From: Agromyces humatus
Lineage (GTDB): Bacteria; Actinomycetota; Actinomycetes; Actinomycetales; Microbacteriaceae
Length of the DNA: 64,000 nt
Assembly (NCBI RefSeq): GCF_021228295.1
Contig: NZ_JAJQPD010000006.1
Location: 248,001 to 312,000 of the forward strand
Reading direction: 5' to 3'
Within the stretch, counting starts at the first letter, position 1, and each line of letters starts with the position of its first letter. Position numbers and translations under genes: made by a program. Below the pieces are notes generated by a model. That model did not search any database. It saw only the letters and a list, made by a program, of their open reading frames with translations, and was not told the DNA's origin. Positions 15,981-24,781 of the stretch are shown in pieces.

Positions 15981-17078
15981 TCAGTGCGCCGCACCCGTGA
16001 GCCACGCCCGCAGGGCGTGCTCGGTCGAGCGGATCTGGTCGAGGGCGACGCGTTCGTCGTCGGCGTGCGCCTTCAGCGGATCTCCGGGGCCGAAGTTCAC
16101 GGCGGGCACGCCGAGGGCACTGAACCGCGCGACGTCGGTCCACCCGTACTTGGGTCGGGCCTCGGCGCCGACCGCACGCACGAACTGCTGCGCGAGCGGC
16201 GCGTCGAGTCCGGGCCGGGCTCCCTCGGCACCATCGACCACGGTCACCTCGAAGCCGTCGAAGAACTCGCGCACGAACTCGGATGCCTCGGCCAGGCTGC
16301 GGCTCGGAGCGAATCGGTAGTTCACGTCGAGCACGGCCTCGTCGGGGATGACGTTGCCCGCGACACCGCCCCGCACGACCACGGCGTTCAGTCCCTCGCG
16401 GTAGGCGAGCCCGTCGACGTCGACGGTCTCAGCCTCGTACTCGACGAGGCGGGTGAGCGCAGGCGCGAGCTTGTGGATCGCGTTCTCGCCGACCCAGCTG
16501 CGCGCCGAATGCGCCCGCAGCCCGGCGGCGCGCACCTCGGCGCGCAGGGTGCCGTTGCACCCGCCCTCGACCTGCCCGTTCGACGGTTCGCCGAGAATGG
16601 CGAAATCGCCCTCGAACAGGTCGGGGCGGTTGCCCGCGAGCCGCCCGAGGCCGTTGAGCCCTGCGGCGACCTCTTCGTGGTCGTACCACATCCATGTGAG
16701 GTCGACGATGGGTTCGGTGAGCTCGGCTGCGAGTTTCAGTTGCACGGCGACACCGGCCTTCATGTCGACGGTGCCGCGCCCCCAGAGGTAGTCGACGCCG
16801 TCGACGGTCTCGAAGCGGGTCGGCAGGTTCGCGTTGATCGGCACCGTGTCGAGGTGCCCGGCGATCACGACCCGGCGGTCGCGGCCGAGGTTCGTGCGCG
16901 CGACGACCGTGTCGCCGTCGCGGATGATCTCGAGATGGGATGCCCCGCCGAGTGCCGACTCGACGAGGTCGGCCAGGGTCGTCTCGTCACCTGAGACGCT
17001 CGGCACGTCGCAGATCGCCCGTGTGAGCGCGACGGAGTCGGCGGACAGGTCGAGCGAGGTCGGAGTCTCGGCGGGCAT
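15981..17078 (-). CDS. dapE: Succinyl-diaminopimelate desuccinylase
   Basis: The 365-residue M20-family di-zinc amidohydrolase produces LL-diaminopimelate and succinate in lysine and peptidoglycan precursor synthesis. Metal-site motifs are in order: VIAGHLDTVP (His, Asp), LWGRGTVDMKAGVA (bridging Asp), WYDHEEVAAGLNGLG (catalytic Glu pair), FAILGEPSNGQVEGGCNG, and the C-terminal KAHADDERV. A lid/dimer domain spans about 175-285. ATG 17078 sits 6 nt behind a TAGACT box. dapD lies 1.4 kb away on the opposite strand, with a YbdK-like gene between. Confidence 0.95.
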   Translation of the reverse strand: MPAETPTSLDLSADSVALTRAICDVPSVSGDETTLADLVESALGGASHLEIIRDGDTVVARTNLGRDRRVVIAGHLDTVPINANLPTRFETVDGVDYLWGRGTVDMKAGVAVQLKLAAELTEPIVDLTWMWYDHEEVAAGLNGLGRLAGNRPDLFEGDFAILGEPSNGQVEGGCNGTLRAEVRAAGLRAHSARSWVGENAIHKLAPALTRLVEYEAETVDVDGLAYREGLNAVVVRGGVAGNVIPDEAVLDVNYRFAPSRSLAEASEFVREFFDGFEVTVVDGAEGARPGLDAPLAQQFVRAVGAEARPKYGWTDVARFSALGVPAVNFGPGDPLKAHADDERVALDQIRSTEHALRAWLTGAAH

Positions 17079-17084
17079 CCCCCA

Positions 17085-17090
17085 AGTCTA
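17085..17090 (-). promoter_or_regulatory. -10 box of dapE (leaderless)
   Basis: TAGACT on the minus strand, 6 nt before ATG 17078. Confidence 0.55.
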
Positions 17091-17213
17091 TGGGCGTTGA
17101 TCGGGCGTGCCATGTGGCAGTCAACCCCTTCCGCCACCGACGCCGCGGCCGCACACTGGATGGGACAGATCACGTCGGCACGGCGTGATCACGTTGGCGA
17201 GGGGTTGCGGCGC

Positions 17214-18398
17214 ATGAGGCGCTTCGGCATCGAAGAGGAGTTCATGGTCCTCGATCGCCACCGGCTGGCTCCGGTGGCGCTGGGCGAGCGCATGCTGCGC
17301 ACGCTGCGCGACGGCGCGTATGGTGAGCGCGTCACGGGTGAGTTCCTGGCCGCCCAGGTCGAATACGCGACCTCGATCCACCGGCATCTGCGGCGCGCCG
17401 CCGCCGAGCTGCACGGGTTCAGAAGGGAGCTCGCCTCGATCGCGCAGGACCTCGATGTCGTCGCGGTCGGCAGCGGGACGCCGTTCGATGCGTGCGACTC
17501 GTCGACGATGGTCACCGAGAAGGAGCGCTACCGGCGCATCGCCCGCAACTTCGGCGGCCTCGTGATCGACCACCAGGTGAACGGGCTCCATGTGCACGTC
17601 GAGGTCGAAGACCGCGAAGCCGGCGTGCGTGCGCTCAACGGGGTGCGACTCTGGTTGCCGTGCCTGCTGGCCCTCACCGGGAACGCTCCGTTCTGGCGCG
17701 GTCATGACACCGGGTTCGCGAGCTGGCGCACGCTGATCCTGCGGCGACTGCCGACGATGGGATGCCCTCCGCAGTTCGCCGACGCTGAGGACTACGCCGC
17801 TCGCTCGCGTGCCCTGGTCGCGACGGGCGCCATCACCGACCTGCAGGCGCTCGGCTGGGCCGCGAGACTGTCCGAGCGGTTCCCCACGATCGAAGTGCGC
17901 GTCTTCGACGCGCAGCTGACCGCGGCGGAGTCGCTGCTGGCGGCGGTGCTCACGCGTTCCATCGTCGCGACCGTCCTCGAGACCCCACCGCTCACTCGCC
18001 TTCCGCAGGAGATCCTCGACGGCTCGCTCTGGCTGGCGGCACGCAACGGCATGGCCGCCGATCTCGCCGACCCCTTCACGGGCGATCCCGCGACGGCGTG
18101 GTCGGTTGCCGACGCGCTCGTCGACTACATCGGCTCTGCTCTCGTCGGGCACGACGATCTCGCGTTCGTCACCGAGTCGCTCGCACGCATCCGCGCACGC
18201 GGCACCGGTGCGCAACGACAGGTCGAGGTCTTCCGGCGAGACGGGCCGATCGCATTGCGCCGGTGGTACACCGACACGCTCACCGAAGGTGGCGGCTCCA
18301 CGCGGAGCGCCGCCCCGGGATCTGAGACCTTCAGGCGTGCCCGGATCGACGCCCCCACCCGGCTCGCGCCCGACGAGCAGAGCACGGTGGCCGGCTAG
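17214..18398 (+). CDS. YbdK-type carboxylate-amine ligase (GCS2 family)
   Basis: The 394-residue protein begins MRRFGIEEEFMVLDRHRL, the ATP-grasp-like glutamate-cysteine ligase 2 signature. VNGLHVHVEVEDREAG, WLPCLLALTGNAPFW and the late FPTIEVRVFDAQLTAAESLL follow. Family members join an amino acid through a carboxylate with ATP; E. coli YbdK has weak gamma-glutamylcysteine ligase activity. The natural substrate here is not known. GAGGGG sits 9 nt upstream of ATG 17214, and YbdK proteins start at this point. The in-frame ATG at 17097 would add 39 atypical residues. It is encoded between dapE and dapD. Confidence 0.85.
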   Translation: MRRFGIEEEFMVLDRHRLAPVALGERMLRTLRDGAYGERVTGEFLAAQVEYATSIHRHLRRAAAELHGFRRELASIAQDLDVVAVGSGTPFDACDSSTMVTEKERYRRIARNFGGLVIDHQVNGLHVHVEVEDREAGVRALNGVRLWLPCLLALTGNAPFWRGHDTGFASWRTLILRRLPTMGCPPQFADAEDYAARSRALVATGAITDLQALGWAARLSERFPTIEVRVFDAQLTAAESLLAAVLTRSIVATVLETPPLTRLPQEILDGSLWLAARNGMAADLADPFTGDPATAWSVADALVDYIGSALVGHDDLAFVTESLARIRARGTGAQRQVEVFRRDGPIALRRWYTDTLTEGGGSTRSAAPGSETFRRARIDAPTRLAPDEQSTVAG

Positions 18399-18455
18399 GC
18401 ACGCGCTGCACCCACCCCAGGTGCCTCCCAGCGTCACACGCCCGAGCCGCCTCGC

Positions 18456-18461
18456 TACGCT
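18456..18461 (+). promoter_or_regulatory. -10 box of dapD (leaderless)
   Basis: TACGCT, 6 nt before ATG 18468. Confidence 0.5.
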
Positions 18462-18467
18462 TGAAGC

Positions 18468-19433
18468 ATGCCCGCGAACGATGCCGCCACCGCTCCTGTC
18501 CGCACTGCCCACGGCGCCGGTCTCGCGACCGTCGCGGCCGACGGCATAGTGCTCGACGCGTGGTTCCCGAACCCCGGCCTGGTGGTCGAAAGCGGCGGCG
18601 AGGCATCCGCTCTCGCACCAGAGCATCTCGCCCTCGTAGGGTCCGACGAGCGACGCAACGTCACCGTCGAAGCCGTCGATCTCACGATCGACCTCGACGC
18701 CGCGCCCGCGGGCACGGCCGACGCGTACCTGCGCCTGCACCTGCTGTCGCACCTCGTCGTGCGCCCGAACACGATCAACCTCGATGGCATCTTCGCGCAC
18801 CTTCCCTCGGTCGTGTGGACGAACGCAGGGCCGGTGCATCCCGACGACTTCACCCGTCTGCGGCCGGCGCTGCAGCGCGCCGGAATCCACGCCGAGGGGC
18901 TCGACAAGTTCCCGCGGCTGCTCGACTACGTCACGCCCGACCGCGTGCGCATCGCCGACGCCGCCCGAGTGCGCCTCGGCGCGCACCTCGCACCCGGCAC
19001 GACCGTCATGCACGAGGGCTTCGTGAACTTCAACGCCGGCACCCTCGGCACCTCGATGGTCGAGGGGCGCATCTCGCAGGGCGTCGTCGTGGGCGACGGC
19101 AGCGACATCGGCGGCGGCGCGTCGATCATGGGCACGCTCTCGGGCGGCGGCACCCAGCGCATCGAGATCGGCGAGCGCGCGCTGCTCGGCGCGAACTCGG
19201 GCATCGGCATCTCGATCGGCGACGACTCGGTCGTCGAGGCGGGCCTCTACGTCACCGCCGGCACCAAGATCGTGCTGCTCGGCGGCAAGGGCGAACGGCC
19301 GAGCACCGTCAAGGCCGTCGTGCTCTCCGGGGTGCCGAACCTGTTGTTCCGGCGCAACTCGCTGAACGGCCAGGTCGAGGCGTTGTCGCGCTCGGGCGAA
19401 GGCGTGACCCTGAACGCCGCGCTGCACGCCTGA
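18468..19433 (+). CDS. dapD: Tetrahydrodipicolinate N-succinyltransferase
   Basis: The 321-residue trimeric left-handed beta-helix acyltransferase makes N-succinyl-2-amino-6-oxopimelate from tetrahydrodipicolinate and succinyl-CoA. The N-terminal domain has LHLLSHLVVRPNTINLDGIF. Hexapeptide repeats run through TTVMHEGFVNFNAGTLGTSMVEGRIS, the catalytic-region GDGSDIGGGASIMGTLSGGG and IGERALLGANSGIGI, ending with GTKIVLLGG. This is the actinobacterial DapD form (also in mycobacteria). Together with dapE and dapC (26.2 kb) it shows the succinylase branch of lysine synthesis. Confidence 0.95.
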   Translation: MPANDAATAPVRTAHGAGLATVAADGIVLDAWFPNPGLVVESGGEASALAPEHLALVGSDERRNVTVEAVDLTIDLDAAPAGTADAYLRLHLLSHLVVRPNTINLDGIFAHLPSVVWTNAGPVHPDDFTRLRPALQRAGIHAEGLDKFPRLLDYVTPDRVRIADAARVRLGAHLAPGTTVMHEGFVNFNAGTLGTSMVEGRISQGVVVGDGSDIGGGASIMGTLSGGGTQRIEIGERALLGANSGIGISIGDDSVVEAGLYVTAGTKIVLLGGKGERPSTVKAVVLSGVPNLLFRRNSLNGQVEALSRSGEGVTLNAALHA

Positions 19434-19440
19434 GCACAGG

Positions 19441-19500
19441 TCTCGATACGGCGCTGGCGCGCCGACTCGACCGGCGGCGCTGGCGCGCCCACTCGACCGA
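19441..19500. repeat. Tandem GCGCTGGCGCGCC/ACTCGACC unit
   Basis: The unit GCGCTGGCGCGCC followed by ACTCGACC occurs twice in a row after TCTCGATACG. Each copy is internally palindromic, so the stretch can form hairpins and probably ends dapD transcription. It belongs to the same CTCGAC family as the nadA element. Confidence 0.5.
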
Positions 19501-19562
19501 CGGGAGTCCCGCCATTCCTCGGATACAGTGGTGCTTCCGATCACGCAGCACGAAGGAGTGAC

Positions 19563-22160
19563 GTGGGTACCGACGCACCCAGAACCAGCAGGCATCGAGG
19601 GCTCAGCTTCCTGATCGGCCTGCTCGTCACCGTGCTCGTGCTCGCCGCGGTCGCCGCGGGCGTCGGGTGGTGGACCGTGCAGCGCTCGTTCCCCACGACG
19701 AGCGGCCGCGTGGACGTGCCGGGCCTCACCGCGTCGGTGACCGTGTACCGCGACGACGCGGGCATTCCGCAGCTCGTCGCCGAGACCGACCACGACCTCT
19801 TCTTCGCGCAGGGCTACGTGCACGCGCAAGACCGCTTCTGGGAGATGGACTTCCGCCGCCATGTCACCGCAGGCCGACTCGCCGAGCTGTTCGGCGAGTC
19901 GCAGGTCGGCACCGACGCCTTCATCCGCACCCTCGACTGGCGCGGCATCGCCGAGCGCGAATACGAACTGCTCGACCCCGCATCGAAGTCCTACTACGAC
20001 GCCTACGCCGACGGCGTCAACGCGTACCTCGACGAACGCGGCGGCGCCGACCTCTCGCTCGAGTACGCCGTGCTCGCACTGCAGAATCCCGGCTACTCCC
20101 CCGAGCCGTGGTCGGCGATCGACTCGATCGCGTGGCTCAAGGCCATGGCCTGGGACCTGCGCTCGAACCTCGGTGACGAGATCGATCGTGCCCTGCTCGC
20201 CACGACGCTGACGCCCGAAGAGGTCGACTTCCTGCATCCCGAGTTCGCGTGGGGCGAGGTGCCCACGATCGTCGGCGGGCCGCTCGCCGCGGCTCCCGCC
20301 GCGACGTCGATCACGCCGCTCGGGGCCGCAGGGTCCGAGCCGGCCGCCGACCCGCTCGACGCCGACGCGGGCGAGGAGGCGGATGACCCACCCGCCGGCA
20401 TCGGCGACGCCCTCACCTCCCTCAGCGCGGCGATCGACGGGTTGCCCGAACTGCTCGGTCCCGAGGGTGGCGATCTCGGCTCGAACTCGTGGGTGATCTC
20501 CGGTGCGCTCACCGAGTCCGGCCAGCCGCTGCTCGCGAACGACCCGCACCTCGGGCCGGCCATGCCCTCGATCTGGACGCAGATGGGCCTGCACTGCGCC
20601 GAGGTGCGCGACGACTGCGCCTTCGACGTCTCGGGCTACACATTCTCGGGGCTGCCCGGCGTCATCATCGGCCACAACGACCGCATCGCCTGGGGGTTCA
20701 CGAACCTCGGCCCCGACGTCGCCGACCTGTTCATCGAACGCGTCGATGGCGACACCTACGAGCTCGACGGCGCACAGGTGCCGCTCACCACCCGCGAAGA
20801 GACCATCGAGGTGGCGGGCGGCGAGCCCGTCACGATCACGGTTCGCTCGACTGCACGCGGCCCGATCGTCACCGACATCAGCGACGACTTCGGCGACGTC
20901 GCAGCCGACTACCCCGCGGCATCCGGTTCGCCCGACGGAGACTACGAGGTGTCGCTGCAGTGGACCGCGCTCACGGCAGGCACGACGCCGCAGGCGGTCT
21001 TCGCGATGAACCGGGCGCGCGACTGGAACGGGTTCCGCGCCGCGGCCGAGCTCTTCGACGTGCCCTCGCAGAATCTCATCTACGCCGACGACTCCGGAAA
21101 CATCGGGTACCAGGCGCCCGGTGACATCCCCGTGCGCCTGTCGGGCGATGGCACGGTGCCCCTGCCCGGGTGGACGAGCGCGAACGGATGGTCGGACAGC
21201 ATCGCATTCGACGACCTGCCCTCGGTGCTGAATCCCGCCGCCGGCTACATCGTGACCGCGAACAACCCGGCCGCCGGCCCCGACGGCCCGCTGCTCACCG
21301 AGGACTGGGACCACGGCTACCGCGCCGTGGGCATCGACCGGCTCATCCGCGAGCGCCTCGCCGACGGCGGCAAACTGTCCGCCGACGACCTCGCCGAGAT
21401 GCAGCTCGACACCGCCGACGCGAACGCGTCGACCTTCCTGCCGCTGATCGGCGAGCTCGACCTCGACGGCGACGCCGCCCGCGGCGCCGCCCTGCTCGAC
21501 GGCTGGAACGGCCGCGCCGACGTCGAGAGCGCCGAGGCGGCCTACTTCGCCGTCTTCTGGCGCACCCTGCTCGACGACATGTTCGCGTCGCTGCCCGAAC
21601 CCACCCGACCCCAGGGCGGCGACCGCTGGTACAAGGTCGTCGGCACACTGCTCGGCGAACCCGATTCGAAGTGGTGGAGCAGCAGCACGGGCGACACGGG
21701 CCGCGACGCCGTGATCGCCGGGGCGCTCGCCGCCGCGTGGACCGAGGCGTCCGCCCTCATGGGTGACAACCCCGACGGCTGGCGCTGGGGCGAGTTGCAC
21801 ACGCTGACCCTCACCAACGCGAGCTTCGGCGAGTCGGGCATCGGGCCGATCGAGTGGCTCTTCAACCGCGGACCCTACGAACTCGGCGGCGGCTCGTCGA
21901 TCGTCAACGCGATCGGGTGGGACGCGACGCTCGGCTACGGCGTCGACTGGGTGCCGTCGATGCGCATGATCGTCGACCTCGACGACCTCGACGAATCACG
22001 CTGGATCAACCTCACCGGGGCGTCGGGTCACGCATTCAACCCTCACTACGACGACCAGGCGCCGTTGTGGCAGCGCGGCGAGCTGCGCCCGTGGCCGTTC
22101 ACCATCAATGCCGTGCAGGATGCCGCGAATGACACCCTGCAGCTGCGCCCTGTCGGCTGA
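19563..22160 (+). CDS. Penicillin acylase family N-terminal-nucleophile amidohydrolase
   Basis: The 865-residue precursor has an N-terminal hydrophobic anchor (LSFLIGLLVTVLVLAAVAAGVGWW). An alpha chain follows (DAGIPQLVAETDHDLFFAQGYVHAQDRFWEMDFRRHVTAGRLAELFG). An acidic spacer (about 245-295) precedes GSNSWVISGALTESGQPLLANDPHLG, whose Ser after the Gly would become the beta-chain nucleophile on self-cleavage. The oxyanion Asn may be in the late HAFNP segment. Homologues hydrolyse penicillins, acyl-homoserine lactones or other N-acyl amides; the substrate here is unknown. GTG 19563 follows GAAGGAG by 5 nt. Confidence 0.9.
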   Translation: MGTDAPRTSRHRGLSFLIGLLVTVLVLAAVAAGVGWWTVQRSFPTTSGRVDVPGLTASVTVYRDDAGIPQLVAETDHDLFFAQGYVHAQDRFWEMDFRRHVTAGRLAELFGESQVGTDAFIRTLDWRGIAEREYELLDPASKSYYDAYADGVNAYLDERGGADLSLEYAVLALQNPGYSPEPWSAIDSIAWLKAMAWDLRSNLGDEIDRALLATTLTPEEVDFLHPEFAWGEVPTIVGGPLAAAPAATSITPLGAAGSEPAADPLDADAGEEADDPPAGIGDALTSLSAAIDGLPELLGPEGGDLGSNSWVISGALTESGQPLLANDPHLGPAMPSIWTQMGLHCAEVRDDCAFDVSGYTFSGLPGVIIGHNDRIAWGFTNLGPDVADLFIERVDGDTYELDGAQVPLTTREETIEVAGGEPVTITVRSTARGPIVTDISDDFGDVAADYPAASGSPDGDYEVSLQWTALTAGTTPQAVFAMNRARDWNGFRAAAELFDVPSQNLIYADDSGNIGYQAPGDIPVRLSGDGTVPLPGWTSANGWSDSIAFDDLPSVLNPAAGYIVTANNPAAGPDGPLLTEDWDHGYRAVGIDRLIRERLADGGKLSADDLAEMQLDTADANASTFLPLIGELDLDGDAARGAALLDGWNGRADVESAEAAYFAVFWRTLLDDMFASLPEPTRPQGGDRWYKVVGTLLGEPDSKWWSSSTGDTGRDAVIAGALAAAWTEASALMGDNPDGWRWGELHTLTLTNASFGESGIGPIEWLFNRGPYELGGGSSIVNAIGWDATLGYGVDWVPSMRMIVDLDDLDESRWINLTGASGHAFNPHYDDQAPLWQRGELRPWPFTINAVQDAANDTLQLRPVG

Positions 22161-22206
22161 CGGCCGGCTGACCGCCTGCGACCGCCGACTCACCGCGGGC
22201 TGACGA

Positions 22207-22638
22207 CTACCGGAGCACCGAGCTCAGCAGCAGGCTCGTCTCGCTGTTCACGACGCCGTCGATCGACCGGATGCGCCCGAGCACACGGTCGAACTCGGCG
22301 AGGTTCTCGGTGCGCAGCTCGGCCACGAGGTCCCACCCGCCATTCGTCGTGTGCAGCGCGATCACCTCGGGCATGCCGCGCAGCCCGAAGATGACGTCGT
22401 CGGTCGTGCGCCCTTCGACCTCGATGAGCGAGATCGCGTGGATGGCGAGCGGTTCGAGCTCGTCGCGTACGCGCACCGAGAATCCGACGATGATTCCGGA
22501 TGCCACGAGCCGATCGATGCGGCTGTTCACGGTCGCCCGTGCCACGCCGAGGGTGCGTGCGAGGCTCGCCACCGGCGCTCGCCCGTCTTCGCGCAACGCG
22601 GCGAGCAGCCGCCGGTCGAGATCGTCGAGCACTGTCAT
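22207..22638 (-). CDS. Lrp/AsnC family transcriptional regulator
   Basis: The 143-residue protein has an N-terminal winged helix-turn-helix (VLDDLDRRLLAALREDGRAPVASLARTLGVARATVNSRIDRLVASGII). The effector-binding/oligomerisation RAM domain follows (ISLIEVEGRTTDDVIFGLRGMPEVIALHTTNGGWDLVAELR). Such proteins bind an amino acid and usually control a divergent metabolic operon. Here the divergent genes are ocd and ctlX, so ornithine, citrulline or arginine is a likely ligand (inference). ATG 22638 lies 6 nt behind TACGAT. I could not pick out a clear Lrp box in the 121-base gap. Confidence 0.9.
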   Translation of the reverse strand: MTVLDDLDRRLLAALREDGRAPVASLARTLGVARATVNSRIDRLVASGIIVGFSVRVRDELEPLAIHAISLIEVEGRTTDDVIFGLRGMPEVIALHTTNGGWDLVAELRTENLAEFDRVLGRIRSIDGVVNSETSLLLSSVLR

Positions 22639-22644
22639 GCACAG

Positions 22645-22650
22645 ATCGTA
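22645..22650 (-). promoter_or_regulatory. -10 box of lrp-type gene (leaderless)
   Basis: TACGAT on the minus strand, 6 nt before ATG 22638. Confidence 0.5.
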
Positions 22651-22705
22651 CAGCTGCTCTTTACGTTCTGCGCAGCTTCGCGACGATTCGTGCACGCTTC
22701 TGGCG

Positions 22706-22735
22706 TTGCCGTTGCATATCGCCGAAATCTAGGCT
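22706..22735 (+). promoter_or_regulatory. Promoter of ocd-ctlX
   Basis: TTGCCG (22706-22711), an 18-nt spacer and TAGGCT (22730-22735). The leader of about 18-20 nt contains GAGAGGA ahead of ATG 22760. Confidence 0.45.
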
Positions 22736-22759
22736 CGATGCACGACCGAGAGGACCGCA

Positions 22760-23788
22760 ATGACGAGTTTCGTCGATGTACGCAGCATGGCCGCCTGGGT
22801 GGCGAGCTCGGGGCCCGAGCAGGTGATCGCCGGCCTGGTCGACGAGCTCGACCGCGACTTCCGGCGCTGGGAGTCGTTCGACAAGGCGCCTCGGGTCGCG
22901 AGCCACACGCCGTTCGGCGTCATCGAGCTCATGCCCACGAGCGACCACGAGACCTACGGCTTCAAGTACGTCAACGGACACCCGTCGAACCCGGCACGCG
23001 GCTACCAGACGGTGACCGCGTTCGGCGTCCTCGCCGACGTGCACAACGGCTACCCGAACTTCCTCGCCGAGATGACGATCCTCACGGCACTGCGCACCGC
23101 GGCCACGTCGGCGCTCGCCGCCCGCGCACTCGCCCGCCCCGACTCGCGGGTGATGGCGATGATCGGCGCAGGAAGCCAGGCCGAGTTCCAGGCCCTCGCC
23201 TTCCGCACGACGCTCGGCATCGAGCGACTGCGCGTCTACGACGTCGACCCCGATGCCGTCGCGAAGCTCGCCCGCAACCTGCTGCCCCTCGGCTTCACGA
23301 TCGAGGTCGCCGGCAGCGTCGCCGAAGCCCTCGACGGCGCCGACGTGGTCACCACGTGCACCGCCGACAAGGCCCGTGCCACGGTCATTCCCGACGAGCT
23401 CGTGCGGCCCGGAATGCACCTCAACGCGATCGGCGGCGACTGCCCCGGCAAGACCGAACTCGACGCCGCGATCCTCGACCGCAGCGCGGTGTTCGTCGAG
23501 TACACCCCGCAGACCCGCATCGAGGGCGAGATCCAGCAGCGAGGCGACGACTTCGCGGTCACCGAACTCTGGGAGGTGCTCACCGAGCGGGCCCCTGGCC
23601 GCACCGGCGACGAACAGGTGACCGTGTTCGACTCGGTCGGCTTCGCGATCGAGGACTTCTCGGCCCTGCGCTACGTGCGCGACCGCGTGGTGGGCACAGG
23701 ATACGCGCAGGAGATCGATCTCGTGGCCGACCCAGACGACCCGAAGGACCTCTTCGGGCTCGTCGGCGCGTTCTCGCCGGTGGGCTGA
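22760..23788 (+). CDS. ocd: Ornithine cyclodeaminase
   Basis: The 342-residue protein of the ornithine cyclodeaminase/mu-crystallin family converts L-ornithine to L-proline and ammonia with bound NAD+. Visible motifs are GFKYVNGHPSNPARGYQTVTAFGVL (substrate-binding loop, residues about 70-95), the Rossmann sequence MAMIGAGSQAEFQALAF (about 133) and RPGMHLNAIGGDCPGKTEL with the catalytic Asp. It is followed after 3 bases by ctlX and faces an Lrp-type regulator. Together they would run citrulline to ornithine to proline. Confidence 0.93.
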   Translation: MTSFVDVRSMAAWVASSGPEQVIAGLVDELDRDFRRWESFDKAPRVASHTPFGVIELMPTSDHETYGFKYVNGHPSNPARGYQTVTAFGVLADVHNGYPNFLAEMTILTALRTAATSALAARALARPDSRVMAMIGAGSQAEFQALAFRTTLGIERLRVYDVDPDAVAKLARNLLPLGFTIEVAGSVAEALDGADVVTTCTADKARATVIPDELVRPGMHLNAIGGDCPGKTELDAAILDRSAVFVEYTPQTRIEGEIQQRGDDFAVTELWEVLTERAPGRTGDEQVTVFDSVGFAIEDFSALRYVRDRVVGTGYAQEIDLVADPDDPKDLFGLVGAFSPVG

Positions 23789-23791
23789 GCC

Positions 23792-24781
23792 ATGTCGGTC
23801 CAGGCACCGTCGGCGGTCGTCATGGTGCGGCCGCACCGCTTCCGCCCGAACGAGGCGACGCTGGCCGACAACGGCTTCCAGACCGACGCCGAAGGCCTCG
23901 ACCTCGCCCGAGTCGCGGCATCCGCCTTCGACGAGGTCTCCCGCGCCGCCGACGCGCTCGACGCGGCCGGCGTCACCGTGCACCTCTTCGACGACGAGCG
24001 CGACGACCGGCCCGACAGCGTCTTCCCCAACAACTGGATCTCGACGCACTCGGGCGGCCACGTCGCCCTCTACCCGATGTTCACGCCGAATCGGCGGCTC
24101 GAGCGACGCGGCGACATCGTCGAGTTCCTGAAGGCGCAGTACCGGGTGCAGGACGTCATCGACTACTCGGGGCTCGAATACGACGACGTGTTCCTCGAGG
24201 GCACCGGCGCCATGGTGCTCGATCATGAGTACCGCATCGCGTACGCGACGCGGTCGAACCGCGCCGACCCGTTGGCCCTCGAACGGTTCTGCACCAACTT
24301 CGGGTACGAACCGATGGTGTTCGACGCGTCCGACGCTCGAAGCATCCCGATCTACCACACCAACGTCATGATGGCCGTGGCCACCGAGTTCGCCCTGGTC
24401 TGCCTCGACGCGATCGCATCACCCGTGCGCCGCATCGAAGTCGCCGACCGGCTCGCCGGTCGCGGACGTCGCGCGGTCATCGCACTCACGACCTCGCAAC
24501 TCGACGAGTTCTGCGGCAACACCGTCGAGCTCGAGGCGCGCGACGGTCGCGTGCTGGCGCTCTCACGCCGCGCTCACGATGCGCTCACCGCAGATCAGCG
24601 CGCCCTCATCGAACGCAGTGCACGACTGCTGCCGCTCGACGTGCCGACGATCGAGCTCGCGGGCGGCTCGGTTCGATGCATGCTCGCCGGAGTGCATCTC
24701 GACCCGCGACCGCAGCGGGCACCGGAACACGAGAGGTCGATGGCCGGCCGTGAGGCCGCGCCCGTTCAGATGCCGGGGTAG
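23792..24781 (+). CDS. ctlX: Citrulline-utilisation hydrolase-type pentein (arginine deiminase-related)
   Basis: The 329-residue protein of the guanidine-modifying (pentein) superfamily has the CtlX pattern: VVMVRPHRFRPNEATLADNGFQ at the N-terminus, DSVFPNNWISTH (active-site Asn/Asp region), FLEGTGAMVLDHEYRIAY, YHTNVMMAV with the catalytic His, and AGGSVRCMLAGVHL with the nucleophilic Cys near the end. CtlX is thought to hydrolyse citrulline to ornithine; arginine-type substrates cannot be excluded. Its last 16 bases overlap the citrate synthase gene tail to tail. Confidence 0.87.
   Translation: MSVQAPSAVVMVRPHRFRPNEATLADNGFQTDAEGLDLARVAASAFDEVSRAADALDAAGVTVHLFDDERDDRPDSVFPNNWISTHSGGHVALYPMFTPNRRLERRGDIVEFLKAQYRVQDVIDYSGLEYDDVFLEGTGAMVLDHEYRIAYATRSNRADPLALERFCTNFGYEPMVFDASDARSIPIYHTNVMMAVATEFALVCLDAIASPVRRIEVADRLAGRGRRAVIALTTSQLDEFCGNTVELEARDGRVLALSRRAHDALTADQRALIERSARLLPLDVPTIELAGGSVRCMLAGVHLDPRPQRAPEHERSMAGREAAPVQMPG

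Noticed and set aside
17121-21800. A 1559-codon open frame on the minus strand
   Set aside because: It is antisense to the YbdK, dapD and penicillin acylase genes. Its translation is His/Arg/Glu-rich with no family motif, the usual mirror effect of GC-rich codons.
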